From: Patescibacteria group bacterium
Lineage (GTDB): Bacteria; Patescibacteriota; Minisyncoccia; Minisyncoccales; CG1-02-41-26
Direction: 5' to 3'
DNA length: 9,674 nt
Assembly: GCA_020148085.1 (NCBI GenBank)
Contig: JAHCRD010000017.1
Coordinates: 1-9,674, forward strand
A program made the position numbers and the translations under genes. Shown piece by piece: positions 6,154-9,674 of the stretch (its first letter is position 1; each line of letters opens with the position of its first letter). The notes below the pieces were generated by a model, which searched no databases, had not been told where the DNA came from, and saw only the letters and a list, made by a program, of their open reading frames with translations.

Positions 6154-6247
6154 GGAGAGGTGCCTGAGTTTTGGTTGAAAGGGGAAGTTTGCTAAACTTC
6201 TATAGGGTGTAATAGCTCTATCGAGGGTTCAAATCCCTCCCTCTCCG
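6154..6247 (+). tRNA. tRNA-Ser, anticodon GCT
   Basis: Acceptor GGAGAGG/CCTCTCC, class II layout with a long variable arm, anticodon stem GAAGT/ACTTC with loop TTGCTAA (anticodon 6191-6193, reading AGC/AGU), T arm GAGGG/CCCTC with TTCAAAT, discriminator G. CCA is not encoded. Only 7 nt separate it from the next tRNA, so the two are co-transcribed. Confidence 0.95.
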
Positions 6248-6254
6248 CTTTTTA

Positions 6255-6336
6255 GGTGGGATGACAGAATGGTAATGTACCGGTTTTGAAAACCGGCGCC
6301 CGAAAGGGCTTGGGGGTTCGAGTCCCTCTCCCACCG
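6255..6336 (+). tRNA. tRNA-Ser, anticodon TGA
   Basis: Acceptor GGTGGGA/TCCCACC, short D stem (ACA/TGT), anticodon stem CCGGT/ACCGG with loop TTTGAAA (anticodon 6287-6289, reading UCA and probably UCG/UCU), a compact variable arm GCCC-GAAA-GGGC, T loop TTCGAGT, discriminator G. CCA is not encoded. A selenocysteine tRNA is excluded by the ordinary length of the arms and the different anticodon. Confidence 0.94.
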
Positions 6337-6342
6337 CAAAAT

Positions 6343-6366
6343 AAAAACCGGCTTCGGCCGGGTTTT
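6343..6366. terminator. Bidirectional intrinsic terminator between the tRNA-Ser pair and comF
   Basis: CCGGC (6348-6352), the stable TTCG loop, and GCCGG (6357-6361), with A5 before and T4 after, can end the + strand tRNA transcript and, from the other side, comF, whose stop is at 6377. Confidence 0.85.
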
Positions 6367-6376
6367 AACTTATTAC

Positions 6377-7096
6377 TTAATTACACAATGACTCCCTTGC
6401 GATGACGATTCCCCAGACTTCTTTGGCTCCAGCTTTCTTTAAAACGCGAGCGCACTCTTCCATTGTTGCTCCAGTGGTGAAAACATCGTCAATCAGAAAT
6501 ATTCTCTTTCCTTGAATTTCTTTGAGCCTTTGTACCTTAAACGCTCCCTTGATGTTCTTTTCTCTTTCTTCTCTTTTAAGCTCAACTTGTAGTTGAGTTT
6601 TCTTGACTTTTATGAGATTATTATTTAATAGGGGAATTTTAAAAAATTTTGAAAGTTCTCTGGCAATTAAACTTGCTTGATTGAATCCTCGCCACCTTTG
6701 CCTAAATCTTGAAAGGGGAATTGGCACAAAAACTGAGTTTTCTTTGTCTTTGAAAATTGTCTTGTTTTCTGATAAAAGAAAGTGTGCTATTATTAAAGAA
6801 GCTAAAGGCAGACCCAGATTTTTTAAAAAAGGTTCATATTTGAATTTGCTGATTAATCTTTTAACCAAAGGATTTTTATAAGAGGTAGCAGAGAAAATTC
6901 CCGAAAGCCTCATTTTTCGGTGGGAAGAGCAAGTTCCCTTTTCAAAAACTCTTTTTGGGGTCTTGCAAAACGGACAGTACTTAAATTCTGAAATCTCAAT
7001 TGAACTTAAGCAATCTTCACAGATGACACTTCCTTCTTTTTTACAGTTGAGACAGGATTGTGGAAAAAGAATATGGACTGAAGAGTTTTTCAGCAT
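6377..7096 (-). CDS. comF: ComF-family phosphoribosyltransferase-like competence protein
   Basis: 239 residues, typical ComF length. An N-terminal zinc-binding region has C15/C18/C26/C29 (CLNC...CEDC) and then C41/C44/C56 with H59 nearby. The phosphoribosyltransferase-type domain carries the ComF signature VPIPLSRFRQRWRGFNQAS (about 121-139), a QxxLxxxxREKN-like stretch before GAF, and the PRPP-binding loop IDDVFTTGAT (202-211). ComF homologues are needed for import of single-stranded DNA during natural transformation in several bacteria and act in the cytoplasm; the exact reaction is unclear. The gene lies divergent from pilM, so DNA uptake and the pilus may be linked. The start ATG (7096) lies only about 8 nt from a TATAAT element, suggesting a leaderless or nearly leaderless mRNA. 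Confidence 0.95.
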   Translation of the reverse strand: MLKNSSVHILFPQSCLNCKKEGSVICEDCLSSIEISEFKYCPFCKTPKRVFEKGTCSSHRKMRLSGIFSATSYKNPLVKRLISKFKYEPFLKNLGLPLASLIIAHFLLSENKTIFKDKENSVFVPIPLSRFRQRWRGFNQASLIARELSKFFKIPLLNNNLIKVKKTQLQVELKREEREKNIKGAFKVQRLKEIQGKRIFLIDDVFTTGATMEECARVLKKAGAKEVWGIVIARESLCN

Positions 7097-7104
7097 TATA
7101 CTAT

Positions 7105-7110
7105 ATTATA
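7105..7110 (-). promoter_or_regulatory. Candidate -10 element of comF
   Basis: TATAAT on the - strand (7110-7105) lies 8 nt before the start codon. A weak -35 (TTTATT, 7133-7128) is at a 17-nt spacing. Transcription would begin within a few bases of the ATG. Confidence 0.35.
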
Positions 7111-7117
7111 GAATCTG

Positions 7118-7126
7118 TGCTACAAT
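7118..7126 (+). promoter_or_regulatory. Candidate extended -10 promoter of the pil operon
   Basis: TG-C-TACAAT (7118-7126) fits an extended -10, with no good -35. The predicted start is near 7133, which places an inverted repeat and four ATTCGTA repeats in the leader before pilM. Confidence 0.4.
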
Positions 7127-7133
7127 AAATAAA

Positions 7134-7150
7134 ATATACGATTCGTATAT
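7134..7150. repeat. Inverted repeat at the predicted pilM transcription start
   Basis: ATATACGA (7134-7141) and TCGTATAT (7143-7150) are perfect 8-bp arms around one base, an operator-like half-site pair. It overlaps the first tandem ATTCGTA copies, so it could be a by-product of the repeat. Confidence 0.5.
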
Positions 7151-7172
7151 TCGTAAAAATTCGTAATTCGTA
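7141..7172. repeat. ATTCGTA heptamer repeats in the pilM leader
   Basis: Four exact copies of ATTCGTA lie at 7141-7147, 7149-7155, 7159-7165 and 7166-7172, ending 4 nt before the pilM start codon and filling the place of a Shine-Dalgarno site. Confidence 0.85.
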
Positions 7173-7176
7173 GAGT

Positions 7177-8223
7177 ATGAGGATTTTTTCAAAAAGATGT
7201 TTGGGAATAGATATTGGAGCTTCTTCAATCAAAGTGGTTGAGCTTTCTACTTCGTTGGGAAAAAAGAAATTGGAAAATTATGCTGAGTTCCAACTCCCCT
7301 TCCAAAATTCTCCTTTGAGCTTATTCCGTAGGAAGGGACTAATTCTTTTGAGTGATGAGGTTGCTGAGATTCTGGAATGTTTGCTCCGCAGAGCAAAGAT
7401 TAAAAAAAAGAAAGTTGCCCTTTCCCTTCCTGATTTTTCCACCCTTTTTACTACCTTTGATTTGCCTCCGATGACCGAGGCTGAAATTCCTCAAGCTGTA
7501 GAATTTGAAGCCAGGCACCATATTCCCCTTCCTTTATCTGAAGTTACATTTGACTGGCAGGTAATTGAAAAAGAAAAGGTTCTTCCTGGAATTAAATTAA
7601 AAATATTGTTAGTAGCTATTCCTAATCGGGTCTTGGAAAGTTATCAGAGAATGGCTACTTTATCCCGGCTTGAGGTTGAAGGGATGGAGGCTGAAGTTTT
7701 TGGGCTTATTAGATCCTCAATTCCCAAAACCCTGCATAAGAAACCAGTTTGTTTAGTAGATATTGGCTGGGAAAGTACCACCGTGAGTATTTCCCAAGCG
7801 AAAACTTTAAGATTGAGCCATAGTTTTGATATCTCGGGGAAGAGTTTTACCCAAGCCCTTTCAGAGACTTTGGAAATTGGCTGGGAAGAAGCTGAAAATC
7901 TCAAAAGAGAGCATGGATTAGATCCCGAGAAAAAAGAAATTTTTGATACCTTAGCTCAAAAAGCAAGTGAAATTGCCAGAGAAATAGATGGAGTTTGCCA
8001 AAGTTTCCATCAAACTGAAGGGAAAAAGGTAGAAGATGTAATTCTGGCTGGGGGAATGGTTTCTCTTTTTGGTTTGAAAGAGTATTTGAGTGTTCAGCTT
8101 AAAAAAAATATTCAGATTACTGACCCCTTTTCCCAAGTTTCTTTTCCTTCTATTTTGAAGCCCAGGCTCCAGAACCTCGGACTTTCTTTTGGGGTCGCCT
8201 TGGGAGTGGCCTTGAGGGAATAA
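7177..8223 (+). CDS. pilM: Type IV pilus assembly ATPase-like protein PilM
   Basis: 348 residues, the usual PilM length, with an actin/FtsA-like fold. The phosphate-1 motif is GIDIGASSIKVVEL (10-23), the phosphate-2-like motif is VDIGWESTTVSI (about 194-205), and the adenosine motif is VILAGGMVSLFGL (about 288-300). The segment FDLPPMTEAEIPQAVEFEARHHIPLPLSE (about 94-122) is characteristic of PilM. PilM sits in the cytoplasm, binds the N-terminal tail of PilN and links the motor to the inner-membrane platform. It heads a four-gene operon (pilN follows after 12 nt). No Shine-Dalgarno site is visible; the ATG at 7177 places GIDIG at the expected distance from the N-terminus. Confidence 0.95.
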   Translation: MRIFSKRCLGIDIGASSIKVVELSTSLGKKKLENYAEFQLPFQNSPLSLFRRKGLILLSDEVAEILECLLRRAKIKKKKVALSLPDFSTLFTTFDLPPMTEAEIPQAVEFEARHHIPLPLSEVTFDWQVIEKEKVLPGIKLKILLVAIPNRVLESYQRMATLSRLEVEGMEAEVFGLIRSSIPKTLHKKPVCLVDIGWESTTVSISQAKTLRLSHSFDISGKSFTQALSETLEIGWEEAENLKREHGLDPEKKEIFDTLAQKASEIAREIDGVCQSFHQTEGKKVEDVILAGGMVSLFGLKEYLSVQLKKNIQITDPFSQVSFPSILKPRLQNLGLSFGVALGVALRE

Positions 8224-8235
8224 AAACCCAAAAAT

Positions 8236-8778
8236 ATGGCAAAAGAACCCCTTGCAAAAATTATTCCTAAACCCAAACCAAAAGTAGCTGGGTGGCTTAA
8301 TTTTCTCTTCTATTTTTCTATAATCTTGATAATCATTTTAATCGCTGGGCTCCTGTTTTTAAAAAGCAGAATTTCCTCTTTGGAAGAAGAAAAAGAAAGA
8401 CTGGAGAGCCAGATAGCAGAATTAGAAGGAGAGGAGGAGAAGAGATTAGAAGAAACAATTTTATCCTTGGGAGAAAAAATCAAAGTTTTCAAAGAGCTTT
8501 TAAAAAGTCACAAAATTAGCTCGAATTTCCTTTCTTTACTTGAAAGTTCTTGTCACCCAAGAGTTCAATTTACCAAATTAAATTTAGATACCAAAAATTA
8601 TCAAGTTAGTTTAGAAGGAAAAACCGAAAGTTTCCAATCTTTAGGAGAGCAACTTCTCATTTTAAGAAAAAATGAAAATATTGGAATCCTTAATTTATCT
8701 AATATTTCTTTGGATTGGGAGGGAAAAGTTAACTTCAGTTTAACTTTCTCTCTCGTACCAGAGGTTTTTAAGAAATGA
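8236..8778 (+). CDS. pilN: Type IV pilus assembly protein PilN-like
   Basis: 180 residues. A short cytoplasmic tail (1-18) rich in Lys/Pro precedes a membrane helix (about 20-42), then a strongly charged coiled coil (about 45-85), then an alpha/beta domain with alternating strands (about 108-175). This is the PilN bitopic architecture. The tail would dock on PilM, and the periplasmic or exterior domain would pair with PilO. It overlaps pilO by ATGA (8775-8778), a sign of coupled translation. Sequence conservation in PilN is low, so the name rests on architecture and on its place between pilM and pilO. Confidence 0.85.
   Translation: MAKEPLAKIIPKPKPKVAGWLNFLFYFSIILIIILIAGLLFLKSRISSLEEEKERLESQIAELEGEEEKRLEETILSLGEKIKVFKELLKSHKISSNFLSLLESSCHPRVQFTKLNLDTKNYQVSLEGKTESFQSLGEQLLILRKNENIGILNLSNISLDWEGKVNFSLTFSLVPEVFKK
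8761..8765 (+). promoter_or_regulatory. Shine-Dalgarno site for pilO
   Basis: GAGGT within the last codons of pilN, 9 nt before the pilO ATG, is the only convincing Shine-Dalgarno site seen before a gene start in this window. Confidence 0.55.
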
Positions 8779-9302
8779 ATAAAACTTTCGCCATTCCTAT
8801 TTTACTGTTCGGAGCTTTAATTTTAGCTAGTTACCTTTTCTTACCCCAATATCAAGAATTTAAGGGAGTGAGAAGCCAAGTCAATCAGATGCAAACTCAG
8901 GTTCTGGAAACTGAAAGATATTTTTCAAACCTCGGTCAAATTTTAGAAAATTTAAGAAATTATGAAGATTCTTTAGAAAAAATCGAATCAGCTTTGCCTC
9001 AAGATCCTTCTTTATCTACACTTTTAAATTTCTTTCAAAAAAAGAGTTCAGAAAATGGACTCTTGTTAAAAAATATAAGCACTGTTAAAGGAAGAAGAAA
9101 AGAGGAGAAAAAAGGAATTTTGGCCAAAGTTGAAGAAACTTATCTTAATCTTAATCTCTCGGGTTCCTATTTGTCTTTGAAAGGATTTTTGGAAACTTTA
9201 GAAAAATCTTCAAGATTAATAGAAGTTGAAAATATTTATATTGAGATATTGAGAGGGGAGCTTCCAGAATATAATCTTTTAATTAAAGTTTATTCTCTGT
9301 AA
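8775..9302 (+). CDS. pilO: Type IV pilus assembly protein PilO-like
   Basis: 175 residues: an N-terminal membrane helix (about 6-23), a long coiled coil (about 28-72) with the YLFLPQYQEF-like junction common in PilO, then a ferredoxin-like alpha/beta domain (about 78-175) opening with LPQDPSLSTLLNFFQKKSSENG and ending with strands ENIYIEI and YNLLIKVYSL. PilO forms a complex with PilN in the inner membrane that supports pilus assembly. It overlaps pilN by four bases, and one base separates it from the next gene, so the unit is tightly coupled. The name rests on architecture and gene order. Confidence 0.88.
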   Translation: MNKTFAIPILLFGALILASYLFLPQYQEFKGVRSQVNQMQTQVLETERYFSNLGQILENLRNYEDSLEKIESALPQDPSLSTLLNFFQKKSSENGLLLKNISTVKGRRKEEKKGILAKVEETYLNLNLSGSYLSLKGFLETLEKSSRLIEVENIYIEILRGELPEYNLLIKVYSL

Positions 9303-9303
9303 T

Positions 9304-9552
9304 ATGGCAGATCAAAACAAAATTCTTAAATATTTAATTTGGGGCTTAGTGTTGGCAGGAATTGTTATTTTAGTTAATTCTTGGTTTTTGAAACCAAAAC
9401 CTCTTCCTCCTCCTCCGATCCTAACATTTCACCCAGCAATCAAAATTGACTTTGAGATCTTGGGAAGCCAAGATATCCAAGACCTTTTGCCTTTTGAGAA
9501 AATTCCTTTTCCAGAAGAAATTGGCCGAGAAAATCCCTTCATGCCCTACTGA
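9304..9552 (+). CDS. Small single-pass membrane protein, PilP-like, end of the pil operon
   Basis: 82 residues: a short N-terminus, one membrane helix (about 9-28), a Lys/Pro-rich stretch (29-39, KPKPLPPPP), and a low-complexity extension ending EEIGRENPFMPY. The helix, proline linker and terminal R-x-NPF-x-P motif recall the N-terminal half of PilP, the lipoprotein partner of PilN/PilO in diderm bacteria. There is no lipobox cysteine and no folded PilP beta-domain. It starts one base after pilO, so it surely belongs to the operon. It may be a minimal PilP analogue, or an unnamed CPR pilus subunit. The stop (TGA) is followed by a GC-rich repeat region. Confidence 0.7.
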   Translation: MADQNKILKYLIWGLVLAGIVILVNSWFLKPKPLPPPPILTFHPAIKIDFEILGSQDIQDLLPFEKIPFPEEIGRENPFMPY

Positions 9553-9576
9553 GGAAAACCCATATCGGAAGGGGGT

Positions 9577-9599
9577 CGGGGAAACCGTCGGTTTCCCCG
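9577..9599. repeat. Perfect hairpin downstream of the pil operon
   Basis: Perfect 10-bp arms (CGGGGAAACC and GGTTTCCCCG) around GTC. No T-run follows, so it is not a standard intrinsic terminator. It could protect the 3' end of the pil mRNA or belong to a mobile palindromic element. Confidence 0.7.
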
Positions 9600-9639
9600 T
9601 GTAGGAAAACAGTCGCTCGTTAGAAACCGTGGGTAGGGG

Positions 9640-9666
9640 CCCATTCCGAGCAAAGCGAGGAACGGG
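9640..9666. repeat. Imperfect palindrome near the window end
   Basis: CCCATTCC (9640-9647) and GGAACGGG (9659-9666) pair except for one A-C mismatch (G-U on the other strand), with an inner GC-AAA-GC. In size and GC content it resembles the palindromic element in recG, without obvious sequence identity. Confidence 0.55.
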
Positions 9667-9674
9667 AGGACGCG

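Larger units (their letters stand above)
9553..9674. other. GC-rich non-coding tail with several repeats
   Basis: After the last gene the base composition changes abruptly to G-rich DNA up to the end of the window, with no open frame of note. AGGAAAAC occurs twice (9552-9559, 9603-9610) and GAAACCGT twice (9581-9588, 9623-9630), plus two inverted repeats listed separately. Confidence 0.6.

Noticed and set aside
6255..6336. Selenocysteine tRNA
   Set aside because: Anticodon TGA reads UCA, and the acceptor, T and variable arms have normal serine-tRNA proportions.
9577..9599. Rho-independent terminator of the pil operon
   Set aside because: Stem is perfect but lacks the downstream T-run; listed only as a hairpin.
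9550..9600. TGA at 9550-9552 read as glycine (code 25), extending the PilP-like protein
   Set aside because: The frame does continue for some codons, but other genes here use TGA as a true stop (1068-1070, 5937-5939, 8776-8778), and the sequence after it is GC-rich repeat DNA.

Overview
The window is AT-rich bacterial DNA, most likely from the Candidate Phyla Radiation (Patescibacteria, Parcubacteria-like). This rests on the style of RecG and of the PilM/N/O proteins, weak or absent Shine-Dalgarno sites, tRNAs without encoded CCA, and short tandem and palindromic repeats that reach into coding DNA. It is inference from recalled family features, not a database result. TGA and TAG/TAA all behave as normal stops, so the standard bacterial code (table 11) fits.

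Layout. (1) 3-1070, + strand: the 3' part of a membrane-bound, processive-type family 2 glycosyltransferase, cut by the window edge. (2) 1058-3208, - strand: full-length recG, overlapping the glycosyltransferase tail-to-tail by 13 bp and carrying two repeat-derived in-frame insertions. (3) 3281-5939, + strand: a tight run of five genes for an EamA/DMT permease, a flavin reductase-like FMN protein, a ferredoxin fused to a thioredoxin-like domain, CutA, and a small two-helix ferritin-like protein whose metal-site spacing matches encapsulated ferritins. No encapsulin gene is next to it. (4) 5940-6376: an RNA island with a bidirectional terminator, tRNA-Arg(GCG) on the - strand, two tRNA-Ser genes (GCT and TGA) on the + strand driven from overlapping divergent promoters, and a second terminator. 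(5) 6377-7096, - strand: comF. (6) 7177-9552, + strand: a type IV pilus inner-membrane operon with pilM, pilN, pilO and a short PilP-like protein. (7) 9553-9674: a GC-rich, non-coding tail packed with inverted repeats.

How the genes fit together. pilM/N/O/P-like should form the cytoplasmic and inner-membrane assembly platform of a type IV pilus. With divergent comF and nearby recG, the right half suggests DNA uptake and recombination, although no pilin, PilB/T motor or ComEA/EC lies in the window. Genes 4171-5939 plausibly form an iron/redox module in which a flavin reductase and a ferredoxin supply electrons beside a metal-binding CutA and an EncFtn-like iron oxidase. That combination is the most interesting candidate system here, but it is a hypothesis from gene order and motifs.
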